Part shown: positions 46,269 through 57,328 of the stretch, in pieces | How the letters are laid out: the number at the start of each line of letters is the position of its first letter | How positions within the stretch are numbered: the stretch's first letter is position 1 | NCBI GenBank assembly: GCA_029216955.1 | Contig: JANAVB010033216.1 | Span: forward strand, 7,489,138-7,553,137 | Source: Iris pallida | Taxonomy: Eukaryota; Streptophyta; Magnoliopsida; Asparagales; Iridaceae | Direction of reading: 5' to 3' | Length of the DNA stretch: 64,000 nucleotides | The notes under the pieces: model-generated | Told to the model about the DNA's origin: nothing | The model's database searches: none | Seen by the model: only the letters and a program-made list of their open reading frames with translations | Translations under genes and position numbers: made by a program

Positions 46269-46715
46269 GCGATGCTACGCCGCTATGACATGGCCTTAAG
46301 CCGAGGACCTTACCCCGAATCACCGGGAACCTCATCGTAGTGTCATACTACCCATAGCATGAGGTCTAGCCCCTTTGTAGTGCCAAACTACCCAGCATGA
46401 AGCCTTACGCTTCTGTGCGGTGTTACGCCGCTACGACATGGCTTGCAAGGCCGAGGCTTTATCCCTAGCCGGGTTTACCTCATTGTGGTGTCGTGCCACC
46501 CGTAACATGAGGAACACCTCCTCTTTGTAGTGCTGACTACATCCCTCTTTAATTCAATATACAGCATTAGGCCAACTGCCTATTTGCGGTGCTATGCCGC
46601 TGTGACTTGGCTAACATAGCCGAGGCTTTACCTCCTTCGAGAACCTCATGGTGGAGTCACCGCCACACATAGCATGGAGTCACACTCCTTGTAGTGCTGT
46701 GCTACCATGCTTCCT
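46269..46715 (-). repeat. Array of small hairpins in the Copia 3' untranslated part
   Basis: Three units of about 150-170 bp (starting 46269, 46417 and 46586) each contain the same series of inverted pairs: GCGG..CCGC, GGC..GCC, CCTCAT..ATGAGG around an inner stem, and GTAGT..ACTAC. The stems vary between units but keep pairing: GTAGTGTCATACTAC, GTGGTGTCGTGCCAC, GCGGTGTTACGCCGC, GTAGTGCTGACTAC, and GGCTAACATAGCC. It lies between the pol stop and the polypurine tract, in the transcribed region. Confidence 0.7.
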
Positions 46716-46982
46716 GTAAAGCATACCAGACATTCCAAATGCCTGAGAACTCATTAAGGCATTTAAGCCAACCTCCCACAGGACCTGTTTTCCGCAGAAA
46801 ACAACAGTAGACAACAGTGGTTATAGGTCTGTAACCTCTCCATGCCCAATAGAACATGTACCCACCGTTCCTGATATTCTTCCGATTAATGGTCCTCCCT
46901 TGAACCAAAAGCTAGATGCCTAGTAGATAAATCTTTGAACTAATAGCATAAAACTTTATGGTAGGAATACAATAATACAATA

Positions 46983-49900
46983 TCAGAATGCCTTCAAGCC
47001 CATTTTATAAGCTGTGTCATCGACCAGCTGGCGCTTGAGGCCCTTGGTGAACGGATCCGTCAGGTTCTCCTGACTCCGAACATCAATTACTGCAATAACA
47101 CCTCTCTTGATAAGATCGTGTACTGTCCTGTGCTTCAACCGCACAATCCTCTTCTTTCCGTTGAAAAGGTCATTTGATGCCACCGCCGCAGTCGCCTGGT
47201 TGTCACAGTATATCGGTATCGCCGGTATTTCCGCCCCAACCACTGGAAGATCATACATGAGCTTCCGAAGCCATTCTGCTTCCTCGGCTGCGGTATCAAG
47301 TGCAAAGAACTCAGATTCCATGGATGACCGCGAGAGCATAGTCTGCTTCTTCGACTTCCACGATATAGCAGCTCCACCCATTGTGAAAATGTATCCACCT
47401 GTGGACCTCTCGCTCTCCACCTCTGAGCACCAACTGGCATCACTGAAGCCTTCCACTACCGACGGATCTCCGCTGTAGTACAGTGCATATGTCTGAGTCT
47501 TCTTGAGATATCTCATAACCCGTTCCACAGCTTTCCAGTGTTCAACACCTGGATTGCTCATAAAACGACTCAGCATTCCCACGGCGAAAGCTATGTCAGG
47601 CCTTGTGGCAGTAGTAGCATACATCAAACTCCCGATTACGCTTGCATACTCCAGCTGCCTGATGCTTTCCCCTGAATTAGGCTTCAGCTTCAGATCACCC
47701 CTGTACGGCGTATCGATCCCTGGAAGATTCCGATACCCATAACGAGTGATCATTTTCTCAATATAATGAGACTGTGACAGCGCTAGTCCAGTGTCTGTTC
47801 GGATGATCTTGATCCCTAAGATCACATCAGCTTCCCCCAAGTCCTTCATACTGAACTTGCTTGAGATGAATTTCTTTGTCTCCGTGACACATCTAATATC
47901 CGTACCTAGGATAAGCATGTCGTCCACGTACAGACAAACGATCACACCTCTTCCATCAGCGAACTTCGTGTAAACACACTTGTCCGTATCGCTGACCATG
48001 TAGCCATTTGACCTTATAACTTTGTCAAATTTCTCATGCCACATCTTGGGAGACTGTTTAAGACCGTACAAGAATTTCACCAACTTGCAGACTTTGTCTT
48101 CAAGACCTCTGATGACAAATCTCTCTGGCTGTTGCATGTAAATCTCTTCGGTCAGCTCGCCATTTAGGAAAGCCGTATTCACATCCATCTGATGTATCAC
48201 CATCTTATTTATTGCTGCGAGAGCAATCAACATTCTGATGGTGGTCATCCGGGCTACTGGAGCATATGTGTCAAAGTAGTCAATCCCCTGCTTCTGAGAA
48301 AACCCCTTGGCTACCAACCTAGCCTTGAACTTGTCAATAGTTCCGTCTGCTTTCATCTTCTTCTTGAAGATCCATTTGCATCCGATGGGTTTCGCTCCTT
48401 CAGGAAGATCAACCAACACCCAAGTGTTATTTGAGGTGATGGAATCAATCTCATTGTCAATCGCCTCCTTCCAGAAAACTGCGTCTCTGGTCTTCATCGC
48501 CTCATCATAGGTAAACGGATCTGCTTCCACATGATAGGTGACAAAGTCACTTCCGAAGTCCTTCGGCCTCCTCACACGCTTAGCTGACGGCTCAGCTTGT
48601 TCTGGTTCAACCGTTGTATCAACAACAACATCTTCTTGGACCACATCTTCATTGAAGACTTCAGTCTCTTGTGCACCCTCATTATTCTCCGGAACATCCG
48701 GAAGAACAATATTCTTGTGCCTTGCAAACTTATCTTCAAAATATTCTGCATCGCGAGATTCAATGATATGATTTGACTCAATATCAAGAAATCTCCGAGC
48801 ATCACTCTTCTCGGCATACCCCAAGAAGATCGTCTTTGTAGTCCTTGTCCCAAGTTTCTGAATCTTTAGATCTGGAAGCTTGACATACGCCAGACACCCC
48901 CACACTCGAATGACATTCAAGTTAGGTCTGACCTTGAACCAGAGTTCATGAGGAGTAACGTCTGAAGTTGCATGAGGCACTCTATTTAGAATATAAGTGG
49001 CCGTCAATGCAGCTTCTCCCCAGTAGCACTTAGAAAGGCCAGCAATCAACAACATTGAATTTATCATTTCTGTCAACGTCCTGTTCTTCCTCTCAGCTAC
49101 TCCGTTTGATTGAGGAGAGTACGGAGCCGTAGTCTCATTGACAATTCCATGTTCCTTACAGAACGATGCGAATTCATGAGACCTGTACTCCCCACCTCGA
49201 TCACTTCTTATCCTTTTGAGTTGTTGTCCAGTTTGCCGCTCAGCTTCGGCTCTGAACTCCTTGAACTTCTCGAATGCTTCGTCTTTAGCCTTCAGCAAGT
49301 AGACGAACGCATACTTTGAGAAGTCGTCGATGAAGGTTATGAAATACTTCATCCCGACCTTTGTAGAGAACTGTTTGAAGTCACAGATATCTGAGTGTAC
49401 CAACTCCAGAAGATCTGTACTTCGATTAACCCGAGGAAAGGGTTTCCTTGTGATCTTCGTTTGAGCACAAACTTCACATTTCTCTACCTTACCCCCACAC
49501 TTGGAGATAAGTCTTAGACTAGACATTCTGTTTATTCGTTTACAATGAACATGTCCTAGCCTATTATGCCACAACTCAAGAGTATAAGCAGAATGAGTGA
49601 CTTCATTAATCACATTGGACTGATTTACAAGCTGAATCTTGAACATTCCTTCGGTATAAAAAGCTTTTCCGAAATATGTTTCCTTGATAGACATTACCAT
49701 CTGGCCAGCATTGATGTCCATCCTGAGGCCTGCATTGCAGAGTAAGCCTTCCGAGATCAGGTTCTTGGTGATAGCAGGTACGTGCTTCACGCCTTGAAGC
49801 ATCAGAGACTTGCCAGAAGTCAGCTTCAGAATAACCGTCCCGATCCCTAGAACTTCAGCTTGTGCTTGGTTCGCCATCACAACCGCTTCAGAAGTGAGTG

Positions 49901-50450
49901 TGTAGGTGGTGAACCACTCCTTACTGGAGCAGACATGGCAGGTGGCTCCAGTATCTACCCACCAGTCTGAATCAGATCCTACAGCATCAACCTGTCCAAT
50001 CATAGCAATTACATCAGTAATCATTGAGACTTTGCTAGGCTCACCTTGCTCTGATTTCTTGGCCGGTGCTGTGCATTCACTTTTGAAATGGCCCAACTGG
50101 CCACACTTGAAACAAGGCATCTTTGCCTTAGATTTCTTTGACTTGAAAGAAGTTCCCTTAACATTCAAGTTGTTAGGGTTCTTCTTCTTCTTCTTCTGGA
50201 AATCTGCACGCTTTCCCTTTCCCTTTGGTTCCTTTGATGAAACTAAGTTTGCGTTAGCCATCTGCTTGGAAAGCGTGTCAACTTTATGTTGAGCCCTCAT
50301 CTGGTCTTCAACATAAATTTCCTGCAGGAGATCTTCAAGGGTGATCTCCAGCTTCTTCCTATGCATGTTTGCATAGAACTTACTCCACCCAGCGGGGAGC
50401 TTTGAGACAATCCCTCCAACAACAAACTTGTCGGGGAGGGGCAACAACAA
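46983..50450 (-). CDS. Copia pol polyprotein (1155 aa open frame)
   Basis: Domains by residue: gag C-terminal end (1-90), CCHC knuckle C113-C116-H121-C126, protease DTG at 166-168, integrase HHCC (H295, H300, C325, C328), integrase core with D354, D417 and E453, RT from about 674 with MDVNTAFLNGEL and YVDD at 841-844, RNase H with SDASW at 1003-1007, and a C-terminal DPFTKGL motif. All catalytic residues are present and there is no internal stop. It carries out cleavage, reverse transcription and integration of the element in virus-like particles. The ATG at 50450 is just the first in frame; the natural frame begins in gag, from which a 25-bp duplication separates it. Confidence 0.95.
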   Translation of the reverse strand: MLLPLPDKFVVGGIVSKLPAGWSKFYANMHRKKLEITLEDLLQEIYVEDQMRAQHKVDTLSKQMANANLVSSKEPKGKGKRADFQKKKKKNPNNLNVKGTSFKSKKSKAKMPCFKCGQLGHFKSECTAPAKKSEQGEPSKVSMITDVIAMIGQVDAVGSDSDWWVDTGATCHVCSSKEWFTTYTLTSEAVVMANQAQAEVLGIGTVILKLTSGKSLMLQGVKHVPAITKNLISEGLLCNAGLRMDINAGQMVMSIKETYFGKAFYTEGMFKIQLVNQSNVINEVTHSAYTLELWHNRLGHVHCKRINRMSSLRLISKCGGKVEKCEVCAQTKITRKPFPRVNRSTDLLELVHSDICDFKQFSTKVGMKYFITFIDDFSKYAFVYLLKAKDEAFEKFKEFRAEAERQTGQQLKRIRSDRGGEYRSHEFASFCKEHGIVNETTAPYSPQSNGVAERKNRTLTEMINSMLLIAGLSKCYWGEAALTATYILNRVPHATSDVTPHELWFKVRPNLNVIRVWGCLAYVKLPDLKIQKLGTRTTKTIFLGYAEKSDARRFLDIESNHIIESRDAEYFEDKFARHKNIVLPDVPENNEGAQETEVFNEDVVQEDVVVDTTVEPEQAEPSAKRVRRPKDFGSDFVTYHVEADPFTYDEAMKTRDAVFWKEAIDNEIDSITSNNTWVLVDLPEGAKPIGCKWIFKKKMKADGTIDKFKARLVAKGFSQKQGIDYFDTYAPVARMTTIRMLIALAAINKMVIHQMDVNTAFLNGELTEEIYMQQPERFVIRGLEDKVCKLVKFLYGLKQSPKMWHEKFDKVIRSNGYMVSDTDKCVYTKFADGRGVIVCLYVDDMLILGTDIRCVTETKKFISSKFSMKDLGEADVILGIKIIRTDTGLALSQSHYIEKMITRYGYRNLPGIDTPYRGDLKLKPNSGESIRQLEYASVIGSLMYATTATRPDIAFAVGMLSRFMSNPGVEHWKAVERVMRYLKKTQTYALYYSGDPSVVEGFSDASWCSEVESERSTGGYIFTMGGAAISWKSKKQTMLSRSSMESEFFALDTAAEEAEWLRKLMYDLPVVGAEIPAIPIYCDNQATAAVASNDLFNGKKRIVRLKHRTVHDLIKRGVIAVIDVRSQENLTDPFTKGLKRQLVDDTAYKMGLKAF

Positions 50451-50931
50451 ACTTGTCGGGGAGGGGCATAGCCTCGTCTTCCAACTTCTGTCGCAGCTTC
50501 AGAAATTCTTTGACCTGCGGCAGCATGGACTTCTCGTCCTCAAAGAGCCATTTGTGATATTTTTCAACCACAAATATTTTGCTCCTGTTCTTGTCTTCTT
50601 CGTACAGTTTTTCTAGAGACTCCCATATGTCTCTAGCGATATTCTTCTTAGAATAGGATTCTGCTAGGGAATCCTCCATAGCATTCAGGATAAGCAACCT
50701 GCAAATGCTATTCTCCCTTCTCCACTTGGCCTGAAGTTTAGTAGCCGCAGAGATTGCGGCAGCAGACCCAGTATCTGGAACAGTAGGTTCCTCTTCAAGC
50801 AGTACGTGATCAACGTCTCTAAGTTGAAGAGTGAGATAAACCTTCCTCTTCCAGACTTGATAATGCTCTCCATCAAACTTCTCTAACTTACAGAAGTCAG
50901 TGTTTAGGAGAGAAGAATTAATATTTTCCAT
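50380..50931 (-). CDS. Copia gag N-terminal part, frame broken by duplication
   Basis: The ATG at 50931 is 23 bases after the 5' LTR. LEKFDGEHYQVWKRKVYLTL starts a typical Copia gag (UBN2 family), with LEKLYEEDKNRSKIFVVEKY and VKEFLKLRQKLEDEA later. After residue about 155 the frame enters the duplicated 25 bp (50467-50443, 50442-50418) and goes on in a wrong frame to a stop at 50380. Gag forms the particle shell. Confidence 0.9.
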   Translation of the reverse strand: MENINSSLLNTDFCKLEKFDGEHYQVWKRKVYLTLQLRDVDHVLLEEEPTVPDTGSAAAISAATKLQAKWRRENSICRLLILNAMEDSLAESYSKKNIARDIWESLEKLYEEDKNRSKIFVVEKYHKWLFEDEKSMLPQVKEFLKLRQKLEDEAMPLPDKFVVAPPRQVCCWRDCLKAPRWVE

Positions 50932-50953
50932 CGTAGCAATAAAGCTTTGAGAT

Positions 50954-51811
50954 TGTTATTGCCGGGAACGCCGGGGCACGCTTTTCGATGGAAAATACAG
51001 AAACTGAAACAGTTGTAAAGACAATGTTTCAAATGCAATTCCTTAAAGAAGGTTTTGCAACAGAGATCCAGAAGGATTCTGCAAATTACGAGATCTAAAA
51101 AGATATCGTAATTCACGAATAATCTAAAGAGATTTTCGTGATCGTAGCAAACTGGCAGTAGTGCCTTCTAAAAAGAAGATACTGACAGAACTGCTAAAGG
51201 CAACAGAAGGGTGACAAGCGAGAGATGGAATTGCTGGGGTGAATGATCACCGTTGCTCAAAGCTTTATTCGCCCTCTGCGAACAGCTTCCAGGAACCAAC
51301 AAGGTTGACGGAAAACCTTGGAACACTCCTGCTCTTCTGACTCCTCGGAAGACGGCGAACTGCTCTGGCAATGGCTCTACTCTTCTCTCTCTGTTTCTGA
51401 AGTAACAGAACTCACGCGTACTAAAAAGTACTAGTGTTTGTGTTAAAAAACACGCTCACTACTCTGTTGTGTTAAAAAACACTTAAGAGTTCGCACTATG
51501 CGCCTAGCTTCGATGCTGACGTGCTAAGTGCGCCAACAAAACGTCACATGAGCCCTTGAGCCCGAGCCCGAGTCGCTAAGCTCCTACGGAGGTTAGCTCC
51601 ATGGAAATAAATTTCCAAGAGCAAAAAGCTTACAGCTTCTTAATTGTTGATTAAGCCTTTATACCATTAATAATTAATCCCACATGGCACACACCCATGT
51701 GCACTACATGTGCATCTCCATAAAGAGCAAAGACTCATATATATGGAGATACACATTCCTTTCTAGCCGATGTGGGACTAAAAACCAAAACTAAAGGCTA
51801 AAAATCCAACA
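50954..51811 (-). mobile_element. Copia 5' LTR (858 bp)
   Basis: Lacks the segment found in the 3' LTR between AAGAGTT and CGCACTATGCGCC; the junction is at 51490. The GAGTCC array is reduced to about two units. On the minus strand the sequence after its end is ATCTCAAAGCTTTATTGC; compared with the usual ATTGGTATCAGAGC start of a Copia primer site, the first bases appear lost or changed. Confidence 0.9.
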
Positions 51812-51816
51812 ATAGG

Positions 51817-52260
51817 TAAACGAGATACCATGACCCTCTTCGATAGCAGATCTTCCTTCTTCAATAGCATGTCGAGCATGCCACATGATATCCATCTCCT
51901 TGTGAATGATGGTATCAACTAGAACTTTGCAATCTCCTTCAATAATAACACGACACGAGCGTTCCTCTTCATCCTTCAATAATAACTTTATTTCTAGCCT
52001 CCTTCCATATCATCCACATTAAGTAGAGGCTTGAAGATATTATGTTCGAATCGCCAGTAAGTAGGATGCTCGTTAGGAAACTCATGACAGTTGAGTGAGG
52101 CTGCAGGTGCATGCTGATTGCATGTATTCCACTCCAAGCAGGTCATGTAATTGGACAGTGAAAAAGAATATGATTTAGAGTATCTACCTGACAAAGGGAT
52201 CAAATAGGATCCATGGATGATAGATCTGGATGTTTTATGTTGAAGGCAGAGCTTTGGTTA
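51817..52260 (-). pseudogene. 5' part of the same LINE-type pseudogene (zf-RVT and RNase H-like)
   Basis: Minus strand from 52230: SLCQVDTLNHILFHCPIT (zf-RVT pattern) and LYLMWMIWKEARNK near 52020, then VIIEGDCKVLVDTI (51950-51900) and GHGISFTY ending at the Copia border. FTY joins IPRSAN across the Copia element with one ATAGG (CCTAT) copy removed, keeping the frame. Several stops and shifts show it was already decayed. Confidence 0.75.
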
Positions 52261-52706
52261 AGGTTCTTATCCACTGAAACTGTTTTTTGTTGTTTCGATA
52301 CATGATCTTTTGTAAGTGGACAAATTTATATTTTCATGTTTGGATATTAAATATAAAAGAGGTAGAAAAGTGAAAAAGTGCATCACAATAATAGCTAAAA
52401 CTAATTAATTATATAGCTAAATTGGTAATAATTCATTGATACTAATTATTTAACTTAAATAATAATAATAATAATAATTAATATCTATGTTTTATTTTAT
52501 TAATTGACTATAATGAATTAAATACTACTAGTATTGTACATTATCGATCACTTATATACTTATTTTAATTATAATTATCTTAATTGTTTAACATTAACTA
52601 GCATTATAAAGTATTTGACATTTAAGTTGCATGAACATGGATATGATATGACATAATATAAAAATGTAGGAACGTTGAGCACCTCTAGGGGGGGGGGGGG
52701 GGGTGG
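52261..52706. other. Intergenic DNA with a run of 16 G
   Basis: AT-rich DNA, then a homopolymer of 16 G at 52688-52703, directly before the Gypsy LTR start. ATA/ATT runs near 52455-52478. No gene. Confidence 0.6.
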
Positions 52707-54490
52707 TGTCACACTCACTTTTCAATTTTAAGGATATTTTAGTCATTATGTATTTATTGAATTTGTTTTATTTAATTTATTATTTTAATGTGAATGCTAT
52801 GTGGCTTTGATTGGTGTTTGAGTAGTATAAGGTGGTTTAACCTTAGTCAACCTTGAGTAGGTGACTAATCATGCAATTAGAATTATTTTTGTCCTTTTAG
52901 ATTTTATTTTAGAGCCATGTCCAAATTAGGAAGCTATTAAATCATTTTTAAGCTATTTTTCCATAAAGCCTTTTTAGCCTGTTTGACATGGGCCTTTTTG
53001 GCAACTTGAGGAGTGCAATTGGCCCATGAGCAAACCCTAACCCTAGAGAGACTATAGTGGCCGGCCACAGTAGCCCCCCTTCTTTTCATTGTACTTCGGT
53101 TTGTAGCCGTCACAAGTGCAAACCCTACTTTCTCTTTTCTCCAAAAACCCTAACTTGCTTATCCGGCATCCGTTTCACCTCAAACGAATTGCGTTGCGAC
53201 CGTGGGGAGGAGAACTTGCAGAGCATTGCTAGGAAGGATTTGGAGACGTTTGCTCGGGAGAAATTGGTCGTCAAAGTGCTCGAGGAGTCACTTTCATTGA
53301 GATTCCAACTCTCAATAGGTAAACCTCGTTCTAGCAATGTTTTTATTTTTATTTTTCTTCATGTTAGCATGCATCTAGGTACCCTCGACCTGTAGGTTTA
53401 GTTTCGTTCGATTTCGTGTCCGTTCGATGTGCGTATCAGACACGTATCGGAGTTACAATATAGGTGTTCGACGAAATTATCCAATGGATTGAAACTTGTT
53501 ATTTTTCGAATCTATTTATATATTTGGATAGCCCTAGACATAAGGATCTCGACCCCGTAGTTTTCGACACGAAACGGGCTCGTGTCCGTTTCCAAACAGG
53601 ATACGAACACGATGCACGCGCAGGCCGCGCGCGTGCCCTGCTGCCACGCATTGATTGCGCGATGCACATGCTACGTGGCCGCGTTCCACTTGGCGTGTAG
53701 ATGGGGGCAACGTCTGTGGACACGTCCCCCAAGTTTTGTGTCGTCTCGATTCGAATCGAGTGAGAAATCGTGACCGCACGGGTCGACACACGCACGCGCG
53801 CGCGCACACAGCCGCCGCTGACACAGCCCTCGTGACGACACGTGTGGACACGTGGACTCGATCCGATGTGTCCTACGTGTAGCCCTATACCTAGACTATC
53901 CTAGGACATGACCACGACATGTGTGGTGGGACACTCGAGTCCCTAGACTCGTCGTCCCACGTGCACGACCCGGTGCACTATTCTGTGCACACGCGTACAG
54001 GCCGCACATGGATATTGCTTCGTGCGCGTCGGACACAACACTTGGCCGCACCAGGAATCGGCTAGTAGGTCGGGGACGTGTTAACCTAGGTGTACGTGAA
54101 TTTTTACGAGAAACGGTTCGAAATCGAGCGAAAAATCGGACTTGCACCTATTCAATTGACACGCATATCGGGTTTTTCGATACTCACTCTGTGGACACAA
54201 TACGGACACGGTTTCGACTCCGTGAGTACCCAAGCACGTCACACACATCGAGACCAACGTATTTGCCAAGTTTCGCGGGTTCTAATTGTGTATTGTGCGT
54301 TTTGGATTGTTACGTGAATTTTGGGTTTTTTTGACATTCGAAATTGAATCAAATGTATGAATATTTGTTTTCTTGGTTTTTAACCAACGAATTCTGGGTT
54401 TATGACTCGTATATGATATTTTGGACTTGCGGGAAGCGATCTTTGGATTTATATCCTATTTATTTACTATTTATGTATATATTTTGGGTT
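52707..54490 (+). mobile_element. Plus-strand Gypsy LTR, first part
   Basis: TGTCACACTCACTTTTC and AAGGATATTTTAG at the start resemble the start of the solo LTR at 58339 read on the minus strand (TGTAGCACCCAGTTTTC, GAGGATAATTTTG). CCCTAGAGA and GGCCGGCCACA blocks are shared too. It runs to an AT microsatellite into which other elements have inserted. The second part seems to be 61010-61720. No coding domain is seen; short open frames here are not conserved. Confidence 0.5.
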
Positions 54491-54497
54491 TCCCCTT

Positions 54498-54499
<2 letters not shown>

Positions 54500-54566
<67 letters not shown>

Positions 54567-54579
54567 GTATATGTATATT
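54500..54579. repeat. AT microsatellite, target of the solo LTR
   Basis: AT repeats from 54500 to 54570, ending in the TSD copy ATATT at 54575-54579. Confidence 0.9.
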
Positions 54580-55344
54580 TGTCACGACCCGTACCCTAGA
54601 GTTAGGGCACGAGAACGTAACAACGCCCAGCCTATGCCGCAGTGTCGGCGGTAGAACGCTATCCTAGGTCTCAATGCATCTAACAGTATAAGACTAAACA
54701 GTTTATACTCCCCGAATGGGGGTGACATAGCAGAATGTAAACTCAATCACATCTAAGGTAGAGCATAAAGAAAGATAGATAAAACATGAAATCGAAAAGA
54801 GATACAACAGATAGAAGTCTAGTGTCTAAGATACAAACTCAGAATACATCTCAAAACTCAAATACAGTAATCCATAAATACAAATCAAGATGACTGAAAA
54901 TAAACTATAAGCAAAAATCCTAGCTATCTATGCAACCTCTACTGTCTCCTCTAGGCTAGCAGGCAACCTCCAGGCTATCTGTAAAATTTATCAACGGGTC
55001 CAGTCAGGACTGGAGCGAGCACAGTACATCTCAACAGATCATAGCAGGTTAGAAAATATAATCATGCAGTAAAGTAAGATACAGGATCTGAAGAAAATAC
55101 AGTATGTAAACAGAGAAAGAGAACTGTAATAGAAATATCTACTATAAGTAGAGAGCTAACAGTGGCTAGTGAGTCAGAGTACAATATAAACATGTGAATG
55201 GCATAGGAGATTCTGGGAACTATACTTTGGAGTGATTCTGGAAACTGCACTACTTGGATATTATTCACATGTTTACTTCTACTCCTCCGTACCCCCAATC
55301 AATACACAAGGATCCAACCAGGTTATGTTATGATTCCATGCAAA

Positions 55345-55450
55345 GGCCCACAAGGGGTGATACATGGATAGCCCATAAATGGGTGATTCTGGGAATGCCC
55401 ACAATGGGGTGATTCTGGGAATGCCCATAAATGGGTGATTCTGGGAAGAC
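55345..55450. repeat. Short tandem array in the solo LTR
   Basis: Four units of about 28 bp with GCCCATAAATGGGTGATTCT or close variants, followed by GGGAAT. Confidence 0.75.
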
Positions 55451-57244
55451 TCTGTGATCATGAGAGTACATGTCACAAGTGATCGAAGAACCGTGAAGCA
55501 TAGTGATACACCATGTAAGTGAAACGCACAGAACATGTAGTATACGATGCTCCCTGAGGGGATAACATCTCAAGAAAGGATCCATATAGTACTAATCCGT
55601 GTTACCAACGTGACAGCATCAAGTATAGTAATCTAAAGCAGAAAAATAATTCTAACAGGATATGAAATGATCAGAGAATGTACTCGCCTGATATCTGAAT
55701 GTCCAAGGTAAAGATACTGTCCGAGGAGAGGTGTCTGGCTCCTAATTAGAACATCACAAGTCACAACATGTCCAGAAGGGTAATATAAAGCACTACAATG
55801 CATTCTACATGAATCTAGGTCAAACTAGGCCAAAGTCAACCCTTGGTCAACTCTGGTCAACTGCACTAGTCAAACTAGGTCAAACTAGGTCATGTCCTAA
55901 CCCAGCAAGTCTTACTAGGCCTAACCAAGACTACCCTAGCAAGCACACATCAATACAAGGCTATACAAGCCAACATACACCCAACTCTATATAGCATGCA
56001 ATTATTCAATACTCAAATAGGCAAGAATTCACATTGGATATACACTAGGTAATCTATTACTTTAAGCTATATATGTCTACACATATATACACATGCATAT
56101 ATTGGTATTCAACATTAGGTCTATAATCATGGCATTTCAAATGGTTATATAAACTTATATATTACAACACAATATGCTAACATATATATAATATACATAC
56201 ATAGCTAAGTTAACTATATTCATAAATACTTATTTAAGAGGCTATGTGTGTGTAGGTGAACATGGCAAAGGGGCAAGTGAGGGTTAAATGGGCATACATA
56301 GTGTATACATATCAAAGAGTATCAAAGTGTAAGTGAACAAAGTGTCAAGTGTGATAGTGTCAACATAGTGTAAGGGGTACATGAGGTAATATAGGATTTG
56401 TGTTAACATAGAACATTACATCTCATTAACTTGTATATTGCATACATTACATCTATTATTACATTACATTCATGCTTGCATTCATTCATCATTCATTTAT
56501 TCTCTTGCACTACTATATGCACCATACATTACATACTATGGAACCTACATATTCATTACAAGCCATACTTATACATGCTTACATTAGATAGGATACTTAC
56601 ACCTTATACATCATTTATTTAACCATTTACTCATGCTTGCATTCTCTATTTAATTACATAATATATATACATTAACTTGGGTTAAAATCAAATATAACAT
56701 TATATTACACACAAGGGTGCACAAAATGCATATGCCGAATAGTAACTCCTACTAATAATCAATACTGTACCATCTCAGCATGAATTAAAATCTAGGATTA
56801 AAGTATGTTATAGATCTATGTGTTAATCCGAAACTTCAAACGGATCGCGTTTTCGTTTCCGGAAACTCCCGGAATCGTGAAAACACCGAGAACGCGTTTG
56901 TCTTTCATACAGCTGACACTCAAATAATTCTCCAGAAAGTTACAGAAAGAATTAGGCCTATTAATACATGTTTTTGGAAAGCTAACTTCAATACGCTTCT
57001 TTTAAAAAAAACGGGAGATTAAACCGAGCTTTGAGCTAGAAGTTATGACATTTCTAAGTTAGGGATGAAATTAAAAACGTGGATAAAAATCATGACGGAT
57101 TTAGATAGTTTGAGCCAAAAGAATACATAATATATATCCTAATTATCCACAACAATAATAATATGAGGAACCACACTCACAAACTTGATTATATAATCAT
57201 CATGAACCATTTATTACATATATAAATATAGATACACTCTCATT

Positions 57245-57246
<2 letters not shown>

Positions 57247-57324
<78 letters not shown>
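57247..57324. repeat. AT microsatellite in the solo LTR
   Basis: About 39 AT dinucleotides. Confidence 0.95.

Positions 57325-57328
<4 letters not shown>

Larger units (their letters stand above)
44618..51811 (-). mobile_element. Complete Ty1/Copia element, young, TSD ATAGG
   Basis: The element is 7194 bp with ATAGG at 44613-44617 and 51812-51816. LTRs are 44618-45905 (3') and 50954-51811 (5'); both read TGTTGG...AATAACA on the minus strand. Where they align they differ at about 1% of positions by eye, mostly transitions, so the insertion is recent. Gag and pol lie on the minus strand. The pol sequence pattern, such as the RNase H SDASW block and the DPFTKGL ending, fits the Tork lineage. 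A 25-bp duplication breaks the gag-pol frame and the primer site seems damaged, so the copy is probably not autonomous now. Confidence 0.93.
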
